Assembly (NCBI GenBank): GCA_023935145.1
Contig: CM043699.1
Location: 123,758,036-123,822,035, forward strand
Source of the DNA: Bretschneidera sinensis
Lineage: Eukaryota > Streptophyta > Magnoliopsida > Brassicales > Akaniaceae
Length of the DNA: 64,000 bases
Direction of reading: 5' to 3'
Shown here: positions 54,801 to 64,000 of the stretch, piece by piece
Position numbering within the stretch: the first letter of the stretch is position 1
How the letters are laid out: the number at the start of each line of letters is the position of its first letter
Translations under genes and position numbers: made by a program
The notes under the pieces: generated by a model
What the model saw: the letters and a program-made list of their open reading frames with translations, nothing else
The model's database searches: none
What the model was told of the DNA's origin: nothing

Positions 54801-55970
54801 ACTTCTTAAATTATTCTTCAAATAGAGTAGAACTTCTGGATTTACAAGTATCAATCTTTCATCTAATTCCCTTTTAAAATCTCTAATAATAGTTTCCAAG
54901 TTCCAGAGAAAAATCACTAATGCCTTTTTATTAACACCTTATCACACTTGAATTTCGATTTAGATTCAACACAATAGTCCTCTTATAACTTCATGTAACA
55001 AATTTTCATCTTCAAAGATTTCAAATTGAAAATTTATAATTTGACTCCCTATTACATTCACATACTTCCAATCAACTACATGATTTATTCTAATTATACC
55101 CACGAAATTTCAACTCAAGACAAGTGCATATTTTCTTTTACTATCCTTCTTCAAATTTCAAACTATCATAGAACTTTCTTTGTCATTATTCCCACACTAC
55201 CATTTATTTTACTCAAATTATTTCTCCCTTTTTTACTTTGATTATTTTCAACATTACCTCTTTCACCACAAAAACTATTTATTCTAATCATTTTCATGAT
55301 TATTAAATCATCAAAATTTCTCCAAAATATCATGCTCTCGTCTTTATTCATTTATGACTTCATTCCATTCAATTTTTATTATTCATACCAAAACATATAC
55401 ATATAATGACTTATTCATTTATGACTTCATTCCATTCAATTTTTAAAATCTTATAATAACTATTTCTCAAGTTAAAATATTCTACCATTTATTCTAGAAG
55501 TTCATCCCAAGCAACATCTCTAACTCGTTTAACTAGCATTTAATCATTTGTTTACCAACGGAACACATCATCAACATATAATTAAAATTAATTAAAATTA
55601 CTCATTCTCATTACTTCCCCACACCTTCACTATGAAATTTATTCACACCACATCGCAATTCATATACATATGTATATATGTGTTAAATAATGCGTTAACA
55701 AGATAGAATAATTGTATTCATAATTCTTTTTCTCAACAACATTAGCAAAATTTCATAAGCATGATAAAATCATTTCACACACCACAAAATCATCCCACAC
55801 AACATAAAATCAAACCACTCCATCCTTAAGAACTTACCATACCACATCTCACTCCAATATCAACTTTGATTTCCTAAACGACATCCTCAATAACCTTACA
55901 CAATTGACTCTTTATCGACTGCCCATACGCCATGCTCACGCAACTAGAGTCTATAGAACCTTAACCCTAT
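51867..55970 (-). other. Interior of B without recognisable coding sequence
   Basis: About 4.1 kb, pyrimidine-rich on the plus strand and so purine-rich in the sense strand, like A. No frame longer than about 92 codons and no retrotransposon motif was found. A foldback sequence is inserted at 53897-54200. Confidence 0.55.
53897..54200. mobile_element. Foldback / MITE-like inverted repeat inside B
   Basis: Left arm (53900-53990) and right arm (54090-54200) are reverse complements over about 90-110 bp: AGAAATAGGAGAAATAGAAA on the left returns as TTTCTATTTCTCTATTTCTT on the right. Both arms contain a roughly 29-bp word with GGGGATTGGAAGAGAA; the right arm has one more unit. The spacer is about 100 bp. 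No transposase and no clear target duplication; the class is unknown. Confidence 0.65.
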
Positions 55971-55985
55971 GCTTTGTACCTAAAA
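55971..55985 (-). promoter_or_regulatory. Degenerate primer-binding site of B
   Basis: Minus strand AGGTACAAAGC beside the LTR end TGTTACA. It is alignable with A's TGGTATCAAAGC if one base is lost. Confidence 0.5.
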
Positions 55986-56340
55986 TGTAACAACCCATCC
56001 TCAGGTAGGCCCTACCCAAGATGATATCATCACCTTTCAGCTTCGAGCCTTAACATGAGTGCCATACGCCATGCATACATCTTTGCATACAAAATGAATC
56101 ACAATACATTAAGCTTAATCAGTTCATCCCATGTACAACTATACTCATTCAATACAAATAGTGCATTACTTTTTTTTAATCTCTATAATTTACAAAGCTT
56201 TTAAACTCCCATAAACAACATTTTTTAAAGAAATTCTTTAGACTCAAGACAACTTTGAGGATGCCGCTTCCAAAACTCCCATATTGGCTCAAGACAACTC
56301 AAATCTTGCTTATAAAACCTTAAGAAAATGGGGCCAATAA
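55986..56340 (-). repeat. 5' LTR of B, inner end only
   Basis: The minus strand ends GGATGGGTTGTTACA as in A. Going outward the similarity fades, and by about 56345 the sequence is that of an Athila-type LTR. No gene. Confidence 0.55.
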
Positions 56341-56344
56341 TGGA

Positions 56345-57540
56345 TCATTTTTATTCTATTGTGTCTCGGTGCAAAATTACAAGTGCACAATATCGTAGTT
56401 TTATAGTAAAGTGATGAGAATAGTATCGTCTTCTGGGATTGGTAACTCACTTTTGATAAGTACCGAAATTATACTAATCTCGACTTTATTTATAAAAGTC
56501 ACTAAGATTGTTTATAATTGCAATTTGAAATAAAATCAATTCAAAGGAAAAGAAAACTGTTGTTCAGAGATCAAATTAATGAGAAAAAGAACTTCTAGGA
56601 AATCGATTTCACCTAATCCCTCACTATGCTTTTCTCATCTAACTAATTGAATTTAATTCTCTCTGTTTGTTAGCAAAATCTCCAACCTCATCCAAAAGCC
56701 TCTTTCGATAGTCAATTGGAAATGTTCTTGTTCATCATTTTAGACAAGAGTATGCAAGTCAATAAAGCAAGAAAGCATTAAGACCAACGATTTTAAGACT
56801 ACATAGGTTCATATAAATCTTTCGATCTTTATATTTACCTATGCTGAAATATCCAAGTTCTATTCTATAATTCTCTCTTTCAATAGCAAATCACAAAATC
56901 AAAATCATCTAATTATTGGTCAGTCAATTAGAAGCAATAAGCTCATAATAAATCAGACAATCATGGAAGAGAATTACTTCAAATTAGTATAGAAAAGCAA
57001 CCATAGTTTGAAACTAGATTAAATCATTTTCTTAGAATAAAGAAAATTTTTTCATACTAAAAATTAAATTCAACATAAACGAATTCACCATATATTTCTT
57101 AGAGAAGAAAATCCACTGTAAAAAATACTCGTCGTCGTTGGCAGCCTCTTCCTCCTTGATAGAAAAGCCTTCAAGATCCACCCCTTTAAAGATGAAGTCC
57201 AATGGGGATTTAATAAGGAAACTCCATGAGTGAAATCTATTTCCAACCGATGTGGAATGTGGGATGTGGAATGTGCTTCCAGCCGATGTGGGATGTGAGA
57301 TGTGGGATGTGGAATGTGTTTCCAACTGATGTGGGATGTGGGATTTAAGCCTTCACATACCGCTCAAAACTTCTGCCCATGTCTCTCTTATTTTAGCAGC
57401 TCCTATACTCAAATAAAATCTTCTTTTTCTTCAAATCTGAAATACAATTTAATGACAACAATGAAGCCTAAAACCAACAAAAATAAGTAAAATTATACTA
57501 AAGTTTAAAGTTAAGAAGTGATAAAATATAGGAAATTATG
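56345..57540 (-). mobile_element. Diverged Athila-type solo LTR relic
   Basis: The lower end resembles an Athila LTR end: ACTATAAAACTACGATATTG and TTGTGCACTTGTAATTTTGC on the minus strand. 57123-57200 aligns with the conserved post-promoter block of G (GCAGCCTCTTCCTCCTTGAT against its GGCGGCGCTTCCCC region, then AAAGCCTTC and the GATCCACC word). A cluster of GATGTGGGA words lies at 57248-57345. No internal region adjoins, so it is a solo or truncated LTR, inserted next to the gag fragment. Confidence 0.65.
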
Positions 57541-57930
57541 CAAGGCATCGGTGTTGATTGGAACCAACTTACTACTGAATCTTCCAAATGGAGTGAGACA
57601 AATGGCAATTTTTAGTGGTCTGGAGTATGGGAAAAGAAGAAGAATTTCCCAGCTTGAAAGAGCCAATCTGTAGGGTCTCCTTCTTTGAATCTTAATAATT
57701 CAATCTTGATGTTTCTGAAATTAGATAACTGAGTAGTTTATTAATGGAAGTCTTGGTCCTGATTTCAAGGAGGTGAGTGTTCTTGAAGAGGATAGCAATC
57801 TTTGCTTCAGTGCATCAATCTCTTGTTGGAGGGATTTGATGGCAGCACTAATTTCTTCTCGAAGGAGTTTACCAAGTCTTTCCCAAGAAAACTCAGCTTT
57901 ATCAGCTTTGGAACACACACCTTCTTCCAT
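57541..57930 (-). pseudogene. Ty3/gypsy gag N-terminal fragment (non-Athila)
   Basis: The open stretch 57721-57930 starts MEEGVCSKADKAEFSWERLG and has a coiled-coil-like helix (AAIKSLQQEIDALKQRLLSS). In another frame, just downstream at about 57590-57725, the minus strand reads NIKIELLRFKEGDPTDWLFQ then AGKFFFFSHTPDH, a stop, and LEDSVVSWFQSTP. This is the familiar start of gypsy Gag (fruit-of 'F-GDP-WL--A--FF' and 'L-G-A--WFQ' type). It is cut off at 57541 by the LTR relic. It would be a capsid protein; the copy is a truncated remnant with at least one frameshift and one stop. Confidence 0.62.
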
Positions 57931-58480
57931 TGCTTTAGTTTGTAAGTAACAATGAAAACACCAAATATAGGAGGTGTGCGGAAGAAAAGAGAAACTTAGG
58001 TGATAGGATGGTGATTCTGGACAGAAAGAAAAAGGGAAGTGAATCTTGTTTTGAGAACAAGATAAGCTCCTTATGATTATTATTAATTCCTACCTTCAAT
58101 ATAAAATCTTAGTGCAATATATAGCTCTATACAGATGAGCATACATCAACACAATCAATGTGCACACACACTAGATCAAAACTAACTAACTAACTTCTTT
58201 AACAAACTTGTACCTACTTTTCTAATAGCTTCTTCATTCGTTCAAGCTGTCTCATTTGCCACTTTAGATGTCTTGATTAAGCTTGTTCATTTACTAACTT
58301 AATGCTCATCCGATTAGTGCCTTAGCTCCACTGGTCATCCTCCAAACCTCATTGGTAACCAAGCTGTTTCTGCTCTTCTAATTCCATATAGTTTCTCCAT
58401 ATCTTTCTAGTTTCTTCAAGATGTTTTTTCCCTTAGATTTCTTCTTGTAACATACTGTCTCTAGTGTAGCATAGTTGCGT
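57931..58480 (-). other. Upstream region of the gag fragment, possible LTR/leader, no gene
   Basis: On the minus strand it contains TATA-like words (GAGCTATATATTGC near 58114) and a pyrimidine-rich leader before the ATG at 57930. This would fit the end of an LTR. I could not identify a PBS or LTR boundary, so the element is unassigned. Confidence 0.35.
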
Positions 58481-59254
58481 TCATTCTCTTAAAACTTAAC
58501 CCCATAAGTCCAATTTTCAAAAATCCTTTCCACTAATGTAGTCAACACCAAAATCAGAGATCAAAAGGTCTTTAATCAGGTTGTAATGACATGCCACAAG
58601 GTGAGGGCTAAGAAAGAAATGAATAAGGAAAATTACAGCAAACTGAGAAAATGCTTGGTGGAAAAAACAATAAAAGAGATATCCACAAGATTCAAACCAT
58701 AACTCTTTCTTGACTATATGCTCATACTAGTGACATTATTGTTGCTATAATCAATGAAGCAATACCAAGTACACCTTTTTAAAAAATCTGAAGTGATATG
58801 CACTCCACTTATTGAGTTTTCTCTATTGTATGCTTCCTTCTATGATGGATAAATCATCTCTGGGCAAAAGACAAACCCAGAAAAATATTTCTTTTTTATC
58901 CAACCTCCCACCTTTTTCGTTCAGCCACCTTGGTTCTTGTAGCCTTTTTAAATTTTTAACCACTTTAACTTCTTTTTTTCCGCACACTTTGATCAAACAT
59001 AGCATAATTTCCTTTGAACTAACTTTCTTTTTAAATGCAGATTTCGACCAAAGTATTTTCTCAAACTGTAAAAAGGTAAATTCATGGTTTTTCAGGCTTA
59101 GAACGAGAATGGTTAATGTAGTTAAAAGAATAAATAAAGGCTTATATAAGATAAGGCTCAAGGGTTGACCATGGAAATACGCCATGCAATGATGGTATGA
59201 TAACTAGGACGGTTGGGAAAGCTTTTTGGTTATGACAAAAAAAAATGTGTAGAT
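58481..59254 (-). other. Fragment of an Athila-type 3' region
   Basis: 58500-58660 aligns with the D1 3' UTR (about 1020-1200), for example AAAGGTCTTTAAT and GGTGAGGGCTAAGAAAGAAA against AAGGTAAAGGCTAAGAAAGA. The 118-codon frame at 58812-59168 and the overlapping minus-strand frame lie in this non-coding type of sequence and have no recognisable domain. Confidence 0.5.
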
Positions 59255-60580
59255 TGATGAGTGCCAAATATTGCATATTTTGGCCCTTTAATTTACATTT
59301 GTTAGCTTAGTAATTTGTTACTTTGAGTTGTTTTCATTGTTTTTCAGGTTTACAAGCACTGGGAAAAGAGTTTCACTAAAATTGCCAAAATCGCCTTACA
59401 GATCAGTCATTTTTGTGGATTTTACTGTATTGATTCCGGAAGAACCAGGAGATGAGCCATATATGGTTGGAAAGATCCGGAAGTCTATTTTCTGAGAGAT
59501 TTTACGGCTTGCAAAAACGATTTTTCTAGAGAAAGTTATGGCCATTTTAGTAAACAAGGTTCAAGCTGAAGAAGTCTAGTGCGCTCGATCGCACCAGACT
59601 TGCGATCGATCGCAAATGCGCTCTTGCACATCCCACATCGGTTAAAAATGCTCTGTAGTGAGCCAATGTGCGCTCGAGCGCACCAGAGTACGATCGATCG
59701 CACTCGGGCAGTTTCCCACATCGATTTTGAAACCCATTGTGCTCCGGGACTCCCCCTATATAAACACCATCTGACCTCATCATTCAGTGTACAATTCCTA
59801 AGCCACTTTGGTGTTTACCGATGGACGTCCGCTAGCATTCTGGTGGATCCCGAAGGCATTGCTACCACGAGGGGAAGCGCCGCCCGTCAGCGAGTGGAAT
59901 TTCTCCCATGTAAAGTTGTTTATTTATTTCTTTATATTCAGTTGTTTTAGTTTAAATGTTTAGCACTTGTTATTATAGTTTTATAGTTACGAGTGGCTAG
60001 ACTCTTCAGCTAAGGTTGAAGATGAAGCCCCGCCGTTGTTTGGCGTAGTAGTTCAGATTTGCTTGTACAAATCTGACAATTTTTAGTATAAATGTTCTGT
60101 CAATTATTTGAGTTAATCTTATAATTGATTGAGTTTAAATTGTCTGTTGGATTTTCTTTGTGTTTCATCTGATGGATACATTGAATGCTTTTCGATTAAA
60201 TTGGATTCCCTTTGTGATTTGTTAAGAACGGATACATCGGGTGCTTTTGGTTTAGTTGGGATATTCTTTGTTTTTTGTCTTATAGTTGGATTCATAGAAT
60301 GTTTTGATAGGCTATATTTTTAGAACATGTATGCTTAACTTCGGTGGGGTGGATTCGGAAACCTTAGTGCTTTTTATTATTAGTTTGAAAATCAATTTAA
60401 TTTAGTTTTAATTTATTTTACAAATTATCATTCAAAATTCGGAACTAGGTTAAGATAGAGTTAATTTAGATTAAAAATTATATTTTCACAACGCAATTCC
60501 CTGTGGATTCGACCTCGCACTTGCACAACGCTATATTGCAAACGACTCGTGCGCTTGCGAGTAATTTAAAACTCACAACA
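59255..60580 (+). repeat. 5' LTR of H (1326 bp), chimeric
   Basis: 59255-59570 differs from E. It contains AGAACCAGGAGATGAGCCAT and TCTAGAGAAAGTTATGG, which are found on the sense strand of the D1 LTR (about 6945-7055). From about 59580 onward it follows E: short GATCGA array, USE, TATA, R-U5, ends CAACA. The 64-codon frame at 60129-60323 is the same LTR frame as in E. Confidence 0.9.
59713..59764 (+). promoter_or_regulatory. snRNA-type USE plus TATA promoter in the H 5' LTR
   Basis: TTCCCACATCG at 59713-59723 and TATATAAA starting at 59757, with 33 bp between. A perfect ATCCCACATCG lies further upstream at 59630-59640. Confidence 0.7.
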
Positions 60581-60604
60581 AGTTTTTGGCGCCGTTGCCG
60601 GGGA
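60530..60604 (+). promoter_or_regulatory. tRNA-Asp PBS of H and upstream tRNA-complementary block
   Basis: TGGCGCCGTTGCCGGGGA at 60587-60604, an exact 18-nt complement of tRNA-Asp. GCTATATTGCAA at 60530-60541 pairs with UUGUAGUAUAGU if three G-U pairs are allowed. Confidence 0.72.
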
Positions 60605-60729
60605 ATTGTTTTGTTTGTGAAAATTTTTGGTCTGAATTGATTTTATTTTTCTACTAGTTAGTTATCAATTTAAAAAAAATAAAAATAAAAAAAAATAAAA
60701 AAAAAATTAATTTAATTTTAAAAAAAATC

Positions 60730-62451
60730 ATGTGGATGAATCCAGCGCCGGTTTCACAGTCTTTAGAGGATGCCCTCAAGGATTTCATTAAAATGACCAG
60801 CCCGTCCCTCAATGCTGCCAACACTTTCAATGTTGAAAGCTGTTCCATCTGTGCTAGTCCCATGCATCTAGCACAGAATTTCCCATCAATGCCGGCTTGT
60901 ACCGAGTATCCTATGGAACAAATGAATGCTTTCAATGACTGTTGTTGGCAATCAAATGGATCTTGCTCCGAAACATACAATCTAGGGTGGTGGGACCACT
61001 CTAATTTTTCATGGGAGCAGAACCAACCAATGAATCAGGGAGGAGCCCCTTACCATGCTCACAATCAATACACTCCCGAATTTCCTCCACCAATTCCAAA
61101 TTATGGTCACTCAGCTTATCCAGCACCATCACCCGCTTACCAAGCTCCCATTCAAGCGCCAGCATCGGTTTCACAGTCATTGGAGGATGCTCTCAATGAT
61201 TTCATGAAAACGACTAGCCAATCTATGAGTGAAATGATGAGTGCAACAATAGAAAACACCCAAGCAATTGCCACACTAGAGAGTCAAATTGATCAAATCG
61301 CAAGTTACGTGGGTGAAGGAGAGGAAGGAGAGTTCCCCAGTCAATCTGAGCCTAACCCAAAGGAACAGTTTGAGGTGGGAAATTCTTCAACTCAAATGCA
61401 TTGGCAGGAACAAGTGCAATCAACTGTCCCATACTTGTCTGGGAGACAAGTGGACAATCAAGTGGAAGAGAACCCTGCTATACACCAAGGGCAAGAGAGT
61501 GGCAACAATGAGAAGAGAGATGCTGAGCCATCTACAGCCACTCGTATTATTAAGGATCTCTCTAGGTCGTTTTTACCTAAAGCGCCTTACCCTGAGAGAC
61601 TACAAGTGCCCAAGAAAGAAGGGAAGTCTGAGGACATTATGGAGGCATGCTTTGCTCAGTTTGAAGAGGATTTGGATTTAGATAAGTTACTTAAGCAAGC
61701 AAATACTATCGTGGAGTCTGCTCCTCGAGAGAGTAGTAGGACAGAGGAGACTATGGATGAATCCCGTATTGAGGATCCCTTGGAGGCATGCTTTGCTCAC
61801 TTTGGAGAGGACTTGGGCTTAGATAAGTTACTTAATGAAGTAAATGTCATTTTGGAGTCTGATCCTAGAGAAAGCAATAAGACGGAGGAGACCGCCGCAC
61901 CTGACACCCCCAAGAAGGAACTTAAGCCTTTACTAGATAATCTTAAGTATAAGTTCCTAGGTCCAGCAGATTCTTTGCCTATAATCATAGCTTTAGATTT
62001 GGATGATGCTCCAGAGGAGAAATTATTGGACGTCTTAAGAGAGCATAAGGAAGCTATAGGCTGGACTATTGAGGATGTCAAGGGAATCAACCCCTCATTG
62101 GTAATACACACGATACAGTTAGCGGAGAATGCCAAGCCATCGAGGGAGCCACAAAGAAGGCTCAACCCTGCTATGCAAGAGGTTGTGAGGGCAGAAGATA
62201 TTAAGCTGTTAGAGGCAGGGATCATTTATCCCATCTCTGATAGCAAGTGGGTGAGCCAGATTCCAATCGTGCCCAAACGTGCTGAATTTACGGTAGTAAA
62301 TAAAGACAACGAGTTGGTTCCAACTCGAGTGCAGTCAAGATGGAGAAAGTGTCTAGACTACCGTAAATTGAATGATGCCACTAGGCCTGATCATTTTCCA
62401 TTCCCATTTATTGATCAGATGGTGGAGAGCTTAGTTGGGCCTGTTTACTAA
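60730..62451 (+). CDS. Intact chimeric protein of H: zinc-knuckle Gag remnant fused to RT N-terminus
   Basis: 573 residues, open throughout. Residues 8-19 VSQSLEDALKDF; 38-51 a CCHC knuckle in which the last Cys is Phe (CSICASPMHLAQNF; E has Cys); then TYNLGWWDHSNFSW, a Pro/Tyr-rich linker, and a second VSQSLEDALNDF near residue 150. An acidic linker follows with two copies, 47 residues apart, of EACFAQFEEDLDLDKLL (near residue 305). The RT N-terminus runs from about residue 475 (MQEVVRAEDIKLLEAGIIYP) to FIDQMVESLVGPVY and stop. The capsid core, protease, YxDD, RNase H and integrase are absent. The first ATG after an A-rich leader of 125 bp is taken as the start; a second Met is at residue 3. 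The protein has no visible catalytic site. It may be a passive remnant or may retain RNA binding or assembly roles; I cannot tell. Confidence 0.82.
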   Translation: MWMNPAPVSQSLEDALKDFIKMTSPSLNAANTFNVESCSICASPMHLAQNFPSMPACTEYPMEQMNAFNDCCWQSNGSCSETYNLGWWDHSNFSWEQNQPMNQGGAPYHAHNQYTPEFPPPIPNYGHSAYPAPSPAYQAPIQAPASVSQSLEDALNDFMKTTSQSMSEMMSATIENTQAIATLESQIDQIASYVGEGEEGEFPSQSEPNPKEQFEVGNSSTQMHWQEQVQSTVPYLSGRQVDNQVEENPAIHQGQESGNNEKRDAEPSTATRIIKDLSRSFLPKAPYPERLQVPKKEGKSEDIMEACFAQFEEDLDLDKLLKQANTIVESAPRESSRTEETMDESRIEDPLEACFAHFGEDLGLDKLLNEVNVILESDPRESNKTEETAAPDTPKKELKPLLDNLKYKFLGPADSLPIIIALDLDDAPEEKLLDVLREHKEAIGWTIEDVKGINPSLVIHTIQLAENAKPSREPQRRLNPAMQEVVRAEDIKLLEAGIIYPISDSKWVSQIPIVPKRAEFTVVNKDNELVPTRVQSRWRKCLDYRKLNDATRPDHFPFPFIDQMVESLVGPVY

Positions 62452-62457
62452 TGTTGG

Positions 62458-62502
62458 GTCTGGCTGAAGACGTTAAACTTAGCGCTCATGGGAGGCACCC
62501 CA
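62458..62502 (+). other. Conserved post-coding block (H copy)
   Basis: GTCTGGCTGAAGACGTTAAA, CTTAGCGCTC, ATGGGAGGCACCCCA, seven bases after the stop. Confidence 0.8.
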
Positions 62503-63739
62503 CAGCTTATCTTTTCTTTTGTTTATTTATTATTTCGCATTTTTATGTTTAATGTTTGTTTCCAGTATTTTTTGTTTTCCAGTTTTTGTTTTTCAGGGAC
62601 AAAGCGTACTTCAGTTCAAGTTTGGGGGTATGCTATGAGCCATACCAGTCCAGATAGTTCTCCATATCTCATGTCAGCTCTTTCCATATTAGTCACACAT
62701 TGGGGTCAATGTGTAATTTAAGTTTGGGGGTATGGGAGACACATCACACACTTTGTCCTAATTTGTTGTCTTTTCATCATAGAGATAAATGCATGCTTAT
62801 GTTATCGTGAAATTTTGGTTGATCTAAACATTTTCTGTGATGTGATGTCATTGGTGAGCTTAACATTTTGAACACATGATCTGGTGATAAATTTTTAAAA
62901 TTTAGTTACTTACTTTAGGCATTTTGAGAATTCACATGTTTGATCTAATCTAACACGAGCACATTAGCACAAATTATGTGAGGTATGACACGTGATTTTA
63001 ATGTGTATTTTTCCTTATCTTAACTGTAACTGGATGACTTGTTGGATGAACTCTTGGGCATAGGAAAATATATAAAAAAAAAAAAAAATTATTATCAATA
63101 AACTTTTCGCTGAGTAACTGGACCTCTTGCCTCAGTAAGCAGTGAGTGTTCACGTCAAAAGGTGAAATTTTGCTTGGTAATATTAAGGTCGGTTTAATTT
63201 CATAGCCTTTTTGACTCGAGTTAGTAAGTCCTTAGGGGTGTCTTTACACCTAATGCCCTAAAACCATCTGGTTTGGGAGTCATTGACTTAACACTCGCTA
63301 CATGGGTCAATTAGAAAGCTCAAGGGAACTAAGCATAGCCGTGCCTTAATAATAAATAAAAAAAAAAGAGTGAATAAAATAAAAACTATGCCTTTTCGTT
63401 CATTTTTGATGCGAAATTCGGTGAATCTTGAGACATGGAGACCTTACACATTAGAGTTACTTGGAAGCTTCATTTTTATATGCTAATTCACCTTACACTG
63501 ATTCAAGCTTGTGATGCCTTATCCTGCCTTTTGTAAGTAATTAGATTTTAACATTTCTATTCATTGTGAAGATGGGTTTACCTTTTTAAGCTTGCTTATG
63601 AATGAATATCATGGTGATGTGTGCTCCTTAAATTTTTGGATACCATGAGTGATGACTTTATCTTTATGTTCTTTGTTTTTCATTGAGTCTTTTATTTTGT
63701 TTTGCTAAGGGACTAGCAAATTGTAAGTTTGGGGGTATT
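62503..63739 (+). other. Structured 3' UTR and PPT of H
   Basis: Same order of elements as E: PPT-like words at 62617 and 62717, hairpin ACACATTG-GGGT-CAATGTGT at 62697-62716, a CTGAG/CTCAG block near 63109-63140, GGGGTGTCTTTACACC near 63235-63250, and the TTTTGCTA hairpin at 63700-63720 before the PPT AAGTTTGGGGGTATT (63725-63739). The frame at 62488-62721 lies across these conserved non-coding parts and is not accepted. Confidence 0.7.
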
Positions 63740-64000
63740 TGATGAGTGCCAAATATTGCATATTTTGGCCCTTTAATTTACATTTGTTAGCTTAGTAATT
63801 TGTTACTTTGAGTTGTTTTCATTGTTTTTCAGGTTTACAAGCACTGGGAAAAGAGTTTCACTAAAATTGCCAAAATCGCCTTACAGATCAGTCATTTTTG
63901 TGGATTTTACTGTATTGATTCCGGAAGAACCAGGAGATGAGCCATATATGGTTGGAAAGATCCGGAAGTCTATTTTCTGAGGGATTTTACGGCTTGCAAA
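63740..64000 (+). repeat. 3' LTR of H (first 261 bp)
   Basis: Starts TGATGAGTGCC after the PPT and matches 59255-59515 with one visible difference near the end (GAGGGATTTT against GAGAGATTTT). This near identity indicates a recent insertion. Confidence 0.93.

Larger units (their letters stand above)
50178..56340 (-). mobile_element. Element B: non-coding gypsy-type LTR element related to A
   Basis: Minus strand: partial 5' LTR 55986-56340, degenerate PBS, an ORF-free interior of about 4.1 kb, PPT and partial 3' LTR 50178-51849. It matches A at the LTR/PBS junction (GGATGGGTTGTTACATTT), after it, and at the 3' end (GAGGACGAAATTTTTTTAAG, GGGGAGAATTGTAGA). The outer LTR parts are missing, cut by G on the left and by an LTR relic on the right. 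Confidence 0.72.
59255..64000 (+). mobile_element. Non-autonomous Athila-like element H with intact reading frame, cut by window end
   Basis: Complete 5' LTR (59255-60580), tRNA-Asp PBS, one intact 573-residue frame, conserved block, structured 3' UTR, PPT and the first 261 bp of the 3' LTR. The left flank is TAGAT, so the same 5 bp is expected after the 3' LTR. The interior is a sister of E; the first third of the LTR is of a different type shared with D1. Confidence 0.92.

Noticed and set aside
58812..59168. 118-codon frame as a host gene
   Set aside because: It sits in sequence resembling the Athila 3' region, has an equally long frame on the other strand and no recognisable motif.

Overview
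The window is plant nuclear heterochromatin made almost entirely of nested LTR retrotransposons. I found no host gene, rRNA gene or tRNA gene. The plant assignment rests on the element types. Athila-like Ty3/gypsy elements carry primer-binding sites complementary to tRNA-Asp(GUC). Tork/TNT1-like Ty1/copia elements are primed by initiator tRNA-Met. There are also large LTR elements without coding capacity and a probable piece of mitochondrial DNA. The species cannot be named from the sequence; gene-poor pericentromeric DNA of a dicot would fit.

Layout. An old non-coding gypsy-type element (A, + strand) forms the scaffold; its 5' part lies left of the window. Its 5' LTR was hit by copia 1 (ends 13338; carries the minus-strand Athila-like element D1, 1-7512, in its own 5' LTR), by copia 2 (14022-26080; carries Athila-like element E, 14845-20445, target duplication CTTGG) and by an Athila-type solo LTR (26651-27721). 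A's ORF-free interior is at 27775-31275. Its 3' LTR (31288-40036) holds minus-strand Athila-like element F (31808-38156, target duplication TAGGT). At 40036 A breaks at a microhomology junction into G (40037-50177, minus strand), a decayed Athila relic that still shows gag, protease, RT, RNase H and integrase; its 3' LTR holds a 0.94-kb candidate mitochondrial insertion. Then follow B (50178-56340, minus), a relative of A that also lacks ORFs; an Athila LTR relic (56345-57540); a gypsy gag fragment (57541-57930); an Athila 3'-UTR fragment; and H (59255 to the window end), a sister copy of E with an intact 573-codon ORF.

How the parts relate. G is the only Athila element here that retained all enzymes. 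D1, E/H and F are three different internal-deletion derivatives. They keep the cis-acting ends: LTR, PBS, a conserved block just after the coding region, a structured 3' UTR and the PPT. If mobile they must have relied on enzymes supplied in trans. E and H have the same 574-triplet reading frame with no length change, so the deleted form itself was copied.

The most interesting signals are in cis-acting DNA. (1) The E/G/H LTRs carry a perfect or near-perfect plant snRNA upstream sequence element exactly 33 bp before the TATA box in all five readable copies. (2) A block about 45-80 nt upstream of the PBS is complementary to the 5'/D-arm part of tRNA-Asp, the same tRNA that primes reverse transcription. 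(3) A hairpin beside the PPT is conserved in all five Athila elements, with paired changes in its outer stem. (4) Palindromic GCGATCGATCGC arrays occur across LTR families.
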